A DNA stretch of 64,000 nucleotides from IMG/VR virus record IMGVR_UViG_3300049855_000474, positions 62,001-126,000 of that record; one strand, 5' to 3'. Source of the stretch: a virus. The position numbers and the translations under genes were made by a program. The notes beneath the pieces were generated by a model. The model was not told where the DNA came from. It saw only the letters and a list, made by a program, of their open reading frames with translations, and ran no database searches. This document shows, piece by piece, positions 8,237 to 16,676 of the stretch (its first letter is position 1; every line of letters starts with the position of its first letter).

Positions 8237-10525
8237 TTATCCTCTAAGAGCCTTGCGAAGCCCTGAAGCTATACGCACAAATGCCTTTACAGATTTCTGT
8301 TTATCTAAGTACTCCAACAGCTTAGAATACAGCTCTTTCTTCATGTCAGATAAGCCATCAACGTACTTTTCTAGACGTTTGGGATCGGCATCAGACATGC
8401 GAGTATAATGATTGACCAATAGAGGGTAGTTATCAGCTTCAGGATGCTTTTTAATGTGGTCGAAAAGCATATTTTCGATTTTCTTACCATCTAAAAGATC
8501 CATATCAGCAACATTAACCAATTTTTGCATAGTAAGATAATCACCGACTTTAAACACGTAGTCTTGAACCTTCTCAACTGCCTTTTTATCTTTATACCAT
8601 TTACCCGCTGTCAGAGCGTTTACGACATAAGCAGGTTCCTCAAGCTCCATAAGACCCTCAAGACAGATCATAAATAGGTCTTCTACCGGAACATTTTTCT
8701 TATCAACTCGAGGAAACAGCTGGGACAAACGAACAATTTCCTGACTCGATACTGCGATGCTTGTATACCTCTCTACCAAAGAATGATAAGGAATACCTTC
8801 AATATCATGACCTACCATTTTACTGATAAATCCAGACAGAGGCATCAGGTCAGCATTCTCTAGGTAGAACTTGGAGATCTTTTTACGGTCTGTACCATCA
8901 AGGGTAGTCAGTTCGGACAGTACAGGCCACATACCAGCGGAGGAATCATCTTTAGCGCGAAGCAAAATAGCATCTTGAAAAAGCTGTAGAACTTCAGGCT
9001 TCTTATTGCGAGATTTAAGGAAGCCACCAACTATCTTAAATAGAAAGCCAGAGTCTGCCTCATCAACAATAGGATAAATCAGTTGCTTGTATTGCTTAGG
9101 TGTAAGTTCCAGTTTTGGATTTACAATTATGGCATACTTTATTCTGGAACCTTCAATGGTTAGGGCATTACCCAGCATGGAATCCAGGTCCAGAAGATCA
9201 CCGTACTCCGTATAGAATTGACCAAGAATACTCACCTTCTGGATTTTCTCGATTAGAGGCTGGAGCTGTTTAGCATATCTATCACCTAAATAATCAAGAG
9301 CATCGTAGGCATTATCAGGTGCTTCCTCATCCGTACAAGTGAGCAAAGCAGCCACGATATCAGAATTGGTAAAATAGTCATGAGCACGACGTCTAACAGA
9401 TAATACTATAATAGAGTTTTTAGAAGCTAATGCTTTGTTGTATAGCTTCTTAGATCCCTCCTCATTTATGCCATGAAGAGCACTGGCGACCTCGACAAGC
9501 ATAAGATCCTCAGCTTTTTCTCCAAAAGCTAAAAGCTCAGGAGAAATCAAGGTCATGTACTCATCACCTGCAAATTCCGCCAACATTTCCGAAACTACAG
9601 TTTCATCACCGTTCTTCAAGATATTCCGAGCTATATCTACATTGAAGCCATTACGTTGCATTTGCGTCATAAGAAAATGAGGGTCTGTATTGAGGTACTC
9701 AGTTATCTTTTCTTGGTATTCTGGAGTACGGGCTATTTCCCAGTTGGAAACAATACGAGCCCAATGCTTCAATTTCGGTTCTGAAAGAAACCAAGCTAAA
9801 ATATACTTCTGGTATTTAGCGACAGGTGGTTGATTTTCTTTACCATAAATCTGAGTTACGGTAAACTCCTGAGCTTCGATAGTCACGTGGGGCTGATTTT
9901 TAGAATCTCTTAAAGAGAAAATCTTGCTATGTCCAGAAGATACGTTATCACAATAAGTACCTACGCAGTGACCCATTAGGTTGCCCTCAACCTCCAGGTC
10001 ATCAGGATCCTCAATAGCCACTATCGTAAAGCCATCAGAAAGTTTACTAACAACTTTCTTGGTCTTATAACTACCTACGGGTCCGTCACCTTTAAGGTGC
10101 TCATGCCAGTGCTGTGATTCCTTGAATGCCTGGTCATACGACAACCTAGAAATATCAGTACCGGTACCACGAGCCCAATCCAGAACAAAAGGAAGATTAT
10201 AATGGGTATCACCCTGCTGCTTCATCAGCTGGTTAGCGAACCACTTAATCTCGTTTTTATCCATATCAAAAGGAACTTGACGTAGAGTATCAATAACTTT
10301 GCTAGGGAATACAGGACCGTCCAGCGCCATACGCTGAAGATTCTGAAAGAACTCCTTCTTGTCTTGCTCAGGAGTAGGCTTATGCTCCGCATTCAACTTA
10401 TCAAAATTGAGTTGCTGAAGATACTTAGCGGCATTGAAAGTAGCTACCTTGTAGGTTCCTAGACTCCTGCGCTGGGCGCGAGCTACCAATGTCAGCAATT
10501 TCCTAGCTAGTACAAGTTTTTTCAT
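8237..10525 (-). CDS. PcfJ-domain protein with long helical-repeat C-terminus
   Basis: A 762-residue protein. Residues about 181-236 carry the PcfJ signature: GNLMGHCVGTYCDNVSSG, KIFSLRD, HVTIEAQEFTVTQIYGKENQPP. PcfJ is a domain first named in the conjugative plasmid pCF10 and also found in phage proteins; its biochemical role is not known to me. It is preceded by a basic amphipathic N-terminus (ARKLLTLVARAQRRS) and followed by about 450 residues of predicted helical repeats. The start overlaps the upstream stop by four bases (ATGA) and the next gene begins five bases after its stop, so it belongs to the head operon. Confidence 0.8.
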   Translation of the reverse strand: MKKLVLARKLLTLVARAQRRSLGTYKVATFNAAKYLQQLNFDKLNAEHKPTPEQDKKEFFQNLQRMALDGPVFPSKVIDTLRQVPFDMDKNEIKWFANQLMKQQGDTHYNLPFVLDWARGTGTDISRLSYDQAFKESQHWHEHLKGDGPVGSYKTKKVVSKLSDGFTIVAIEDPDDLEVEGNLMGHCVGTYCDNVSSGHSKIFSLRDSKNQPHVTIEAQEFTVTQIYGKENQPPVAKYQKYILAWFLSEPKLKHWARIVSNWEIARTPEYQEKITEYLNTDPHFLMTQMQRNGFNVDIARNILKNGDETVVSEMLAEFAGDEYMTLISPELLAFGEKAEDLMLVEVASALHGINEEGSKKLYNKALASKNSIIVLSVRRRAHDYFTNSDIVAALLTCTDEEAPDNAYDALDYLGDRYAKQLQPLIEKIQKVSILGQFYTEYGDLLDLDSMLGNALTIEGSRIKYAIIVNPKLELTPKQYKQLIYPIVDEADSGFLFKIVGGFLKSRNKKPEVLQLFQDAILLRAKDDSSAGMWPVLSELTTLDGTDRKKISKFYLENADLMPLSGFISKMVGHDIEGIPYHSLVERYTSIAVSSQEIVRLSQLFPRVDKKNVPVEDLFMICLEGLMELEEPAYVVNALTAGKWYKDKKAVEKVQDYVFKVGDYLTMQKLVNVADMDLLDGKKIENMLFDHIKKHPEADNYPLLVNHYTRMSDADPKRLEKYVDGLSDMKKELYSKLLEYLDKQKSVKAFVRIASGLRKALRG

Positions 10526-10854
10526 GAGCGCCTTCGAGTCCTATTCACAAGGTCAGAAAGTGCCTGCAGTTGCTTTTTCTGGTCCTCAGTGGTAGCAACG
10601 GGCATATTAGTAATATAAGTAACTTCTTGCTTGATTTCTGCTTCTCGTCCCTGCGCTTTACCAATCTCCAAAGCAGCCTGGATACGAACATCAGCCAAAC
10701 GCTTCTGCAATACTACAGCAGCTTTATCAATAGTCTCTTTTTGAATGTCCTTCTTCCGGAAGGCAAACCAAAGTAGAAGACCACCAAATACAGCAGCACC
10801 TACAATTAAGTACCACTTCTCTTTGAACCAAAGTTTTATTGCTGGGCTAATCAT
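10522..10854 (-). CDS. Membrane-anchored coiled-coil protein
   Basis: A 110-residue protein: a short positively charged N-terminus (IKLWFKEKW), one membrane helix at about 15-32 (YLIVGAAVFGGLLLWFAF), then a charged helix (KRLADVRIQAALEIGKAQGREAEIKQE). It overlaps the PcfJ gene and the upstream gene by four bases each. The topology (single N-terminal anchor, periplasmic or cytoplasmic coiled coil) resembles inner-membrane spanins, but no outer-membrane partner with a lipobox is visible next to it, so I leave the function open. Confidence 0.65.
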   Translation of the reverse strand: MISPAIKLWFKEKWYLIVGAAVFGGLLLWFAFRKKDIQKETIDKAAVVLQKRLADVRIQAALEIGKAQGREAEIKQEVTYITNMPVATTEDQKKQLQALSDLVNRTRRRS

Positions 10855-11270
10855 ATAATTGTCGGTGGGTAGGTGGGGGTTATCAACATAGACTCCTCAT
10901 AGAGTCCCTCAAACCAAACATGAACTATTTCAGTGACTAAACCCTGATTAGTGACTTCAATGCTATGAAAGTCCAATATCCCATCCACAGCTATCGTCTC
11001 CAGAGTAACGGCAGTGCGGTCACCCAAAGCAGACAACACTTCATCATGCAATGTTGAGGTGTAGTTAGCGGACAACAGAGGATTAGCATTGGGTCCAACA
11101 GTAAAACGCCTCTTCACCACCACACGAACCGTAGAAACAGCAGCCGTGTTCAGGAAAAATAACTTAGGGAACAAGACATTCGGAACAGCCGCCACAGCCT
11201 CAAGAGAGAAAATAGTGGTGGCTCCAGCAGCAATACTGCAAGGAAAATGTTGCTTGACAGGCACTAACAT
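10851..11270 (-). CDS. Beta-rich putative virion protein
   Basis: A 139-residue protein with alternating hydrophobic beta-strand pattern (AAGATTIFSLEAVAAVPN, VSTVRVVVKRRFTVG, IEVTNQGLVTEIVHVWFEG). The start ATG has AGGAG seven bases upstream. It is between small genes of the head module; decoration or joining protein is possible. No family recognised. Confidence 0.6.
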   Translation of the reverse strand: MLVPVKQHFPCSIAAGATTIFSLEAVAAVPNVLFPKLFFLNTAAVSTVRVVVKRRFTVGPNANPLLSANYTSTLHDEVLSALGDRTAVTLETIAVDGILDFHSIEVTNQGLVTEIVHVWFEGLYEESMLITPTYPPTII

Positions 11271-11530
11271 ACAGTTCTCCTAAGACCCGAAGAGATTTCA
11301 CGTAACTTAGCGGATTTTGCCACGCTATGACTTTTACAATTATAAGGCTCAATACCTCGAGACTGACAAGCCCGCTCAAACATTTTGAATGCCCTGGACC
11401 ACTGGTCACTAATTTCACCAGAACTGAAAATCAAGTCAGCGTACCGACTCAATACATGAATCCAGATATGACTCGCCTGCTGATTCATACCAGAAGGGAA
11501 GTTGAATTTACCGGGAGAATTAAATCTCAT
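11264..11530 (-). CDS. Small helical protein of unknown function
   Basis: An 88-residue protein containing W/F-rich helices (ASHIWIHVLSRYADLIFSSG, QWSRAFKMFERACQSRGI) and two Cys. It overlaps the next start by seven bases and the previous stop by four (ATGA). The spacing of W, F and C in QWSRAFKMFERAC recalls a short helical motif seen in other phage proteins, but I cannot name the family. Confidence 0.6.
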   Translation of the reverse strand: MRFNSPGKFNFPSGMNQQASHIWIHVLSRYADLIFSSGEISDQWSRAFKMFERACQSRGIEPYNCKSHSVAKSAKLREISSGLRRTVC

Positions 11531-11916
11531 AACCCCTCATCCTTCCGCTTCTGACTACGGAAGTCATCCGATTTCAGGACATTGGAAGCCAAAGGAATCT
11601 CATCCTCACCATCAGTACGAATCGCGACAGTCCTAGAAAGTGCTGTAGTATCTACAAGAACGATATCTACCTTAAACTGTAGATTCTTGATCTTGGGTGG
11701 GTGCGAAAAAGTAAACTTGAAAGCACCATCCGAGTTGCCCATACGCTTATCGAAAGCCACAAGCTTAGTGATGGCAGTCCCCAAGAAAGTCACCGTAGCT
11801 GTACCCGAAGCAACAAGCTCCGGATGGAATACGTCGTCAATCTCGTCAAGGACATAAGCCTCGGCAAGGATCGTATCCCCATCAGGAATATACTCAGCGG
11901 TAATATCCAATATCAC
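11527..11916 (-). CDS. Beta-rich putative virion protein
   Basis: A 129-residue protein starting at GTG 11916, which overlaps the upstream TGA (GTGA). It has long alternating beta-strand patterns (ITAEYIPDGDTILAEAYVLD, TATVTFLGTAI, FKVDIVLVDTTAL) and a charged C-terminus. No family recognised; likely a head or neck component by position. Confidence 0.6.
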   Translation of the reverse strand: MILDITAEYIPDGDTILAEAYVLDEIDDVFHPELVASGTATVTFLGTAITKLVAFDKRMGNSDGAFKFTFSHPPKIKNLQFKVDIVLVDTTALSRTVAIRTDGEDEIPLASNVLKSDDFRSQKRKDEGL

Positions 11917-12347
11917 TTAGATGGCTTCTTCCTGAATAGTTTATCGACATTGTCCTCTTCCCATCGAAGAGACTTTGTGAAGTACTTGTACTTAGCTTCT
12001 TCTTGCTTGAATGTCTCTGTGTGAAGTATTACTTTATGAGGCTCCCCTACAGGATGCTCCCATGGTACAACCGAGTGAAGCATTTCATGGAATAAGATGT
12101 ATTTTACAAAATAACGAGGAACTGTTTTACAGTCCAAAACAGGACTAATCACTATCAAGTTAGGACCAGAATAATAAGCACCCATTCGGATATTAGAGGA
12201 ACCTGCACGAGGCCACCGACCCCAACTAACTGTAAGCCCCAAATCCTTATGATCGAAATACTCTTCTTGTAAATCTTCCATATACTCTGCAAGGTCATGA
12301 CACTTCCCATACTGGGAACGTCTCATTAAAGGCAAGGAAATTAGCAT
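11913..12347 (-). CDS. SprT-like zinc metallopeptidase
   Basis: A 144-residue protein with a zinc-peptidase motif HEMLH at residues 87-91 (H87, E88, H91) preceded by a hydrophobic helix (YFVKYILF), and a third ligand candidate His at 109 in ILHTETF. This is the arrangement of SprT-like and related single-domain metallopeptidases. Glu88 would be the catalytic base. I start at ATG 12347 rather than the TTG one codon upstream. A protease placed between small structural genes could process virion or host proteins; substrate unknown. Confidence 0.75.
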   Translation of the reverse strand: MLISLPLMRRSQYGKCHDLAEYMEDLQEEYFDHKDLGLTVSWGRWPRAGSSNIRMGAYYSGPNLIVISPVLDCKTVPRYFVKYILFHEMLHSVVPWEHPVGEPHKVILHTETFKQEEAKYKYFTKSLRWEEDNVDKLFRKKPSK

Positions 12348-12376
12348 CAAAACCCCAGGAATACAGGATATAAGTA

Positions 12377-12946
12377 TTAAATTTTTGCGGCTAACCTCTG
12401 TTTACGAGCAGCTGTCGCATCCGCTCTAAGATTGATGGGCATCATAGGACGCTGAAGAAACCCATTAGCATTCAGAAATTTAGTACCCTCAGCAAGGTCT
12501 GCGGGATCCCAGCAGTGAGAAACTGCCAGACTCAAATATTCATGAGCAACTTTGTACTTGACATACATCTCAGCCATCTGCTCGATGACCTTTTGGTCAC
12601 GAATAGCTAGTTGTTTCATTCTAGACAAAAAGTCCTCAAGATACTGAGGAGGGAGAGCCTTCTCCAATAGAAGGTACCAAGCATTATCCTCAGCAACAAT
12701 CTGCCAAAGCTTCTCCTTAGGAGCATACTGAACCACAGCTTTCTGCTGCTCCAAATGAAGCGTAGGTATTTCCTCTGGCTGGGCATTCGGATCGGGCTTA
12801 TTAGAGTCAGGAACATTAGGTTCCGCGTACTCCACAGTCGAGGCAGGCTCTGAACTATTGATCACCTTCTCAATCAGACTCTTTAATAGCCCAACTTCCT
12901 CCGGTGTAAACAAGGAGCCCAGTAATACACTTTTCTGATTTTCCAT
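12377..12946 (-). CDS. Unknown helical protein with Pro-rich linker
   Basis: About 189 residues from ATG 12946; the frame is open eleven codons further to a TTG at 12979, and no strong ribosome-binding site decides between them. The N-terminus (ENQKSVLLGSLFTPEEVGLL) is helical, followed by a Pro/Asn-rich acidic linker (about 40-75), then a helical C-terminal region with LWQIVAEDNAWYLLLEKALPP and AEMYVKYKVAHEYLS. No recognised family. Confidence 0.6.
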   Translation of the reverse strand: MENQKSVLLGSLFTPEEVGLLKSLIEKVINSSEPASTVEYAEPNVPDSNKPDPNAQPEEIPTLHLEQQKAVVQYAPKEKLWQIVAEDNAWYLLLEKALPPQYLEDFLSRMKQLAIRDQKVIEQMAEMYVKYKVAHEYLSLAVSHCWDPADLAEGTKFLNANGFLQRPMMPINLRADATAARKQRLAAKI

Positions 12947-13003
12947 TTGTAGTACTTGTTCTCCCAAGAAATTACCCAACTACCTAAATAGACAACGCAG
13001 AAA

Positions 13004-14542
13004 TCATACCGATTTAAGCCACTCACGCAGTTTAGTGGCTGCATCTAAACTGTAGTTACGTTCCATGAAAGGAACTGCCTTATTACTAACTGGCATTTCA
13101 GCAGGATGAGACTGCGTCTGAGGACCCCTACGACGAGGAGTAGCATGAGAATCATTTCCATCATTGTAAGGAACAGAAGGAACACCCGCCTCTACCCCAC
13201 CACCAGCATCACCACCGTCACCACCGTCACCACCGTCACCACCGGCATCACCACCGGCATCACCACCGGCATCACCACCGTCACCACCAGCGTCAGGTGC
13301 TTCATCAGTATCCCGACCATTGTCATCAGTGAGTAGATTCAAAACCTTATCGGTCGCATGATCCAAATGCTCAGGCAACACGTAAACCCCAAGCTGGGAC
13401 CGGAGCTTAGTAATGAACTTACCTACAGACTTATCCTGCTTTTTCTTCTTTTTCTTCGCCACAATAGCCCCCGCTAAACGCTCCACAGTCTCAGCCCCTC
13501 GACTGTACCCAAGCGCTTCCAATCTACTAGAAATGCTATCCGCCAAATCTTCCAAGCTCCGGTCAGTCAAAACAGAAGCCTCTAGTTGCTGACCTGGCTT
13601 GATACACGTAGGCTCACCATGTAGATCGCGCGTAAACGACAAGGGATAACCAAATTTCTTGGTTCCTTTAAAGGACAACGAGACATCCTTCACCAACCAA
13701 GCAATAGGCTTGATCACAGGAAGAGGCTCATCCTTATCCACATACTGCACAGTCAAATGAGGAACAAAGCTAGGAAACGACTCCGTATCCACTAAGTCAG
13801 GATCCAACGATTGCAAACAAGAAACCAATTGATCCCGAAACTTAACAAGCATCGGAGCCTGTATCCGAGCAAAATGAGGAACCTTAGCCTTGTCAGAAGG
13901 AAAAGAACCAGAACCAGAAATAGTCACATGGAAAGGTGCCCAAGTAGAACACAACTCTTGTACAACAGCCTGAACATCCTCAAGCTGATTCTTCTTCAGA
14001 GTCAGGGAACAAAGAGTAATATGCGGTGGATCCTCAAGGTCCTTCGCCCCAGGTACCCGACCACAAACCTGAGCCCAGATATTCTCAGGTACTAGAACCT
14101 CTACGATACTCGACTCATGAGCCTTCGCATCAACCACTAGAGAAGCCTGAGTAATACTAGCTGACCGAATGCTAGTAACTACCATAATAAACTTGTGATT
14201 CAAAGCATCAGCAGCATCAGCCCCAGCAACCAACTTAGTCGTATCTGCCAAAACCCCTAAAAATTCCTCTCTACCAACCTTGAAACGCATCGCATTGTTA
14301 ATAGAAGAACGAAGTGAATTGTAGATTTTTAGAAACTCGTTAGAGTCCTCGTACCGCCAAAGGAACTCCAAACTAAGCTCATCATCCGACTTATCACCAG
14401 TTGCACTCGCACGCAAAAAAGTGATAGGATGAGAAGAGCCATTTAACGACAACTCCACATCCATCCCGTTGTATTTGCCCAAAGCATGGACAGCGACCTG
14501 GGGATTTGTAATGCTTTGCTCAGCCGTGACTACTCTAAACAT
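13004..14542 (-). CDS. 2H phosphodiesterase-domain protein with Gly-Asp repeat tail
   Basis: A 512-residue multi-domain protein. Residues about 118-300 contain two HxT motifs, H174-I-T176 (PPHITLCSL) and H262-L-T264 (PHLTVQYVD), about 88 residues apart, the signature of the 2H phosphodiesterase superfamily (2'-5' RNA ligase, LigT, Acb1). Known members cleave 2'-3' or 2'-5' linkages; some phage members (Acb1) degrade cyclic-nucleotide defence signals. The first 115 residues form a separate beta-rich domain. C-terminal to the enzyme are a Lys run (363-368), a Gly-Asp-rich repeat (about 418-448) and a conserved-looking end. The position in the head module suggests a virion-associated enzyme; the substrate cannot be read from the sequence. 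Confidence 0.78.
   Translation of the reverse strand: MFRVVTAEQSITNPQVAVHALGKYNGMDVELSLNGSSHPITFLRASATGDKSDDELSLEFLWRYEDSNEFLKIYNSLRSSINNAMRFKVGREEFLGVLADTTKLVAGADAADALNHKFIMVVTSIRSASITQASLVVDAKAHESSIVEVLVPENIWAQVCGRVPGAKDLEDPPHITLCSLTLKKNQLEDVQAVVQELCSTWAPFHVTISGSGSFPSDKAKVPHFARIQAPMLVKFRDQLVSCLQSLDPDLVDTESFPSFVPHLTVQYVDKDEPLPVIKPIAWLVKDVSLSFKGTKKFGYPLSFTRDLHGEPTCIKPGQQLEASVLTDRSLEDLADSISSRLEALGYSRGAETVERLAGAIVAKKKKKKQDKSVGKFITKLRSQLGVYVLPEHLDHATDKVLNLLTDDNGRDTDEAPDAGGDGGDAGGDAGGDAGGDGGDGGDGGDAGGGVEAGVPSVPYNDGNDSHATPRRRGPQTQSHPAEMPVSNKAVPFMERNYSLDAATKLREWLKSV
13197..13292 (-). repeat. CACCACCGTCAC/GGCATC minisatellite (Gly-Gly-Asp repeats)
   Basis: Tandem 9-mer units (ACCACCGTC and ACCACCGGCATC variants on the plus strand) encode repeats of Gly-Gly-Asp and Ala-Gly-Gly-Asp in the 2H-phosphodiesterase protein. 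Unit number could vary by recombination without breaking the frame. Confidence 0.75.
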
Positions 14543-14544
14543 AA

Positions 14545-14814
14545 TTAAATCTTCCTATCCATCTCGCGAAGTAAGCGACGACAAATTGCATCCCATTGAG
14601 GATCCTCTAAAACTTTCTCAATAGCCTCTCTAAGCTCAAGCTCTGCACTAGAGTTCTTTACAGGTACAGGAGAAAATTCAGGATAAGCCGGTCGAGCTAT
14701 AGACCCCCAAGGATGAGGTCCATTATAACCCTGAGCCATGTAATATAAAGTTCGCACTAACTCAGACTTAAACTTAACCCTGGCTCTCTCCGTAGTTAGA
14801 GAGTTTCGACTCAC
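14545..14814 (-). CDS. Small unknown protein of head module
   Basis: An 89-residue protein. Basic N-terminal helix (TTERARVKFKSELVRTLYYMA), a Pro-rich middle (HPWGSIARPAYPEFSPVP) and an acidic then basic C-terminal helix (LREAIEKVLEDPQW...RRLLREMDRK). Its start overlaps the previous stop by four bases. No family recognised. Confidence 0.6.
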   Translation of the reverse strand: MSRNSLTTERARVKFKSELVRTLYYMAQGYNGPHPWGSIARPAYPEFSPVPVKNSSAELELREAIEKVLEDPQWDAICRRLLREMDRKI

Positions 14815-15386
14815 TTACTAGCCTCAATATGTGCCTTAAGCTGCTCGGAAAAAGAAGCTGTTTTAACCGCTGCTTCACGTGCAGCTATACGAGCCTTCCG
14901 TGCCTCACCAGCAGCAGAAACCTTAGCCAACTTCTGTCCGCCAACGTACTTTCGAAGCATCTTAGCCATGAAAGAAACAACGGACTTCACATCCTTAGCG
15001 CTAATAGCCCCTGCATTAGCCATCGACTTAGCCATCTGAGCCAAAGGATTCACCACCTCAAAAGGCACAAGCCCACCCTTCAAGAACTCAGCAAAAGCAG
15101 CCACATCCTCTTTCTTAGCCACAGGCAATTCATCAGTCGCAGGAAGAGGGGGATGAACTTTGTCCTTAGGCTTATCAAGAACACGCTGATTCTGATGGAG
15201 AGCGCCAGTATCATCCTTCTCCTGAAGATCATTCAAAGTTTTCTCTTGCTCTTTACGAAAAAACTTCTTCCAGAAAGGCGATTCCGCCTGCGGCTTCTGC
15301 TGTTCCAGAGCTAGACGCGTCATACCCGCCGTACGGTCCAATACCGCAGCAACCGTCAATAGGCGCTTTTGCACATCTTTTCGCAT
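14811..15386 (-). CDS. Helical head-module protein with shared N-terminal peptide
   Basis: I start at ATG 15386, not the TTG five codons upstream, because the resulting N-terminus MRKDVQKRLLTVAAVLDRTAG aligns with that of the partial gene at 1-236. The 191-residue product is Lys/Ala-rich and helical: FWKKFFRKEQEKT, a Pro-rich linker (KDKVHPPLPATDELP), a helical domain with FAEFLKGGLVPFEVV and VVSFMAKMLRKYVGG. No catalytic motif. Composition and location downstream of the capsid gene suggest an internal or scaffold head protein. Confidence 0.65.
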   Translation of the reverse strand: MRKDVQKRLLTVAAVLDRTAGMTRLALEQQKPQAESPFWKKFFRKEQEKTLNDLQEKDDTGALHQNQRVLDKPKDKVHPPLPATDELPVAKKEDVAAFAEFLKGGLVPFEVVNPLAQMAKSMANAGAISAKDVKSVVSFMAKMLRKYVGGQKLAKVSAAGEARKARIAAREAAVKTASFSEQLKAHIEASK

Positions 15387-15537
15387 TGTTACAATCCCCA
15401 AGGTTAGTAGAATGGCTTGAACCGCTAATTAAACGCGGAAAGCACTGTCCCTACCAAATAACCAGGGTTGTAGGTATGCTCGGAACTTAGGGAGATAGCT
15501 AGGAAATCAGAGTTCTCACCACAGGAAAGTATGTCAA
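15387..15537. other. Non-coding gap between head genes and homing endonuclease
   Basis: About 150 bases with no frame of useful length. On the minus strand it would have to carry the promoter for the downstream head operon if the terminator copies at 16.6 and 17.1 kb work. A TTGACA (15533-15538, minus strand) is present but I see no convincing -10 at 16-18 bases. Confidence 0.3.
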
Positions 15538-16578
15538 TCAAACCACAAAATCCAACTGCTTTTGAAGCTCAGAAAAGGAACCAAAAATCTGCTTCTTAAT
15601 AGACTTACCCAAGATGTAGATAGATGTAGGTACATTCCAGTCCTGCTGGATAGCGGGAAGTACCTTATCGTTCCAACGCTCCCAAGCCTTAGGATGTCCC
15701 TTAACTTCAATAATACAATCATATTCCGGCAAGTAGAAATCTGGGAGATAAAGGATTCCACCAAATTCATACGGAACTTCCATAAGGTAGTCAATCCCAA
15801 GACTAATTAAGACATTGGCTAAGTCAGCCTCCCAAGAACTGCGGAACATTTGAATTGATCCATCCACCATTACAAAGTCCCTGACAGGGATTCCTAACGC
15901 TGCCTTTACACGCGCAATTTTAACATCAAGCGGCATATTAGCCCAATCGTCCTGAACACTTGAAGCAATCTTAGAATTGATTTCGTGGCGATAGGGAGCT
16001 TTTGTAGCCACTGCCTTGGCACGAGCTTCTGGAGAATTGCAATTTACGAAGTTATCCATATTCTTCAACTTGGACTCTTCACTGCGAGTATCCCAAGCTT
16101 GTTTGGCTAGATCGATGTACTTCTCGGGATTACTATTCCTGGTTTCAGAGATCTTTCTTCCATGATCCGGGTTATTCCGTATCTTAGCTCCAATTAGCTC
16201 ACCCCGACGCCTCTTCTGTTCCGACGTTTCCGCAGCCCGGATGGCCTTCATCTTATTAGATTGAGCTTTTCTCTTCTCCTCAGTATAAGAAGCTTTGGTT
16301 TTTGCAGCTATTTTCGCTTTTTGCTCAAGAGTCTGATTTGCACATCGGATTTTATTTACTGCACTAATTTTAGTATCAGAATCGTTTTTAGCTCTAGTTT
16401 CCAGAATAACCTCAATAACTTTTTGTTTTTGTTCAGTACTACGAGCTGCATGCATCGCCTTACTATTTTCACTAATCTTCTTACGGGTTTCCTCTGATAC
16501 CTTAGTTTTTCTATTCAAAGCAGCTAACCGCTGACGCTCTTTTGTCTCTTCGCTGACTACCTGACCTTTTCTCGGCAT
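15538..16578 (-). CDS. NUMOD-type homing endonuclease with PD-(D/E)XK domain
   Basis: A 346-residue protein. Residues 1-200 are repeats of short basic helical modules of the NUMOD3 kind (SEETKERQRLAAL, SEETRKKISENSKAMHAA, SEQKRRRGELIGAK), which bind DNA in homing endonucleases. The C-terminal domain has W249-E250-A-D-L, LPD280F, and IIE291V-K293G: a PD-(D/E)XK nuclease core (E...D...ExK). It lies alone between the head operon and the capsid gene, as expected of a free-standing homing endonuclease next to a conserved gene. Lower GC and different codon use from the adjacent capsid gene support separate origin. Confidence 0.8.
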   Translation of the reverse strand: MPRKGQVVSEETKERQRLAALNRKTKVSEETRKKISENSKAMHAARSTEQKQKVIEVILETRAKNDSDTKISAVNKIRCANQTLEQKAKIAAKTKASYTEEKRKAQSNKMKAIRAAETSEQKRRRGELIGAKIRNNPDHGRKISETRNSNPEKYIDLAKQAWDTRSEESKLKNMDNFVNCNSPEARAKAVATKAPYRHEINSKIASSVQDDWANMPLDVKIARVKAALGIPVRDFVMVDGSIQMFRSSWEADLANVLISLGIDYLMEVPYEFGGILYLPDFYLPEYDCIIEVKGHPKAWERWNDKVLPAIQQDWNVPTSIYILGKSIKKQIFGSFSELQKQLDFVV

Positions 16579-16614
16579 AAACTAATACTCTGTAATGTGG
16601 GTTAAAGAGGAAAA

Positions 16615-16640
16615 CCTCATTACTCGACAAGGTAACGAGG
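16615..16640 (-). terminator. Rho-independent terminator, second copy
   Basis: On the minus strand CCTCGTTAC and GTAATGAGG form a nine-pair stem (one G-T wobble) with an eight-base loop, followed by TTTTCC. It is a diverged copy of the hairpin at 17090-17114, and the flanking 35-40 bases up to the next start codon are also duplicated. Confidence 0.65.
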
Positions 16641-16676
16641 CTCTATCTTTTGTCAAGCTAATTGAAAGCACTGAAG

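Noticed and set aside
10522-10854. Inner-membrane spanin
   Set aside because: Single anchor plus coiled coil fits, but no lipoprotein partner or embedded gene is present and the gene lies inside the head operon.
13187-13300. CRISPR-like short repeats
   Set aside because: The units are 9-12 bases, have no spacers and encode Gly-Gly-Asp in frame.
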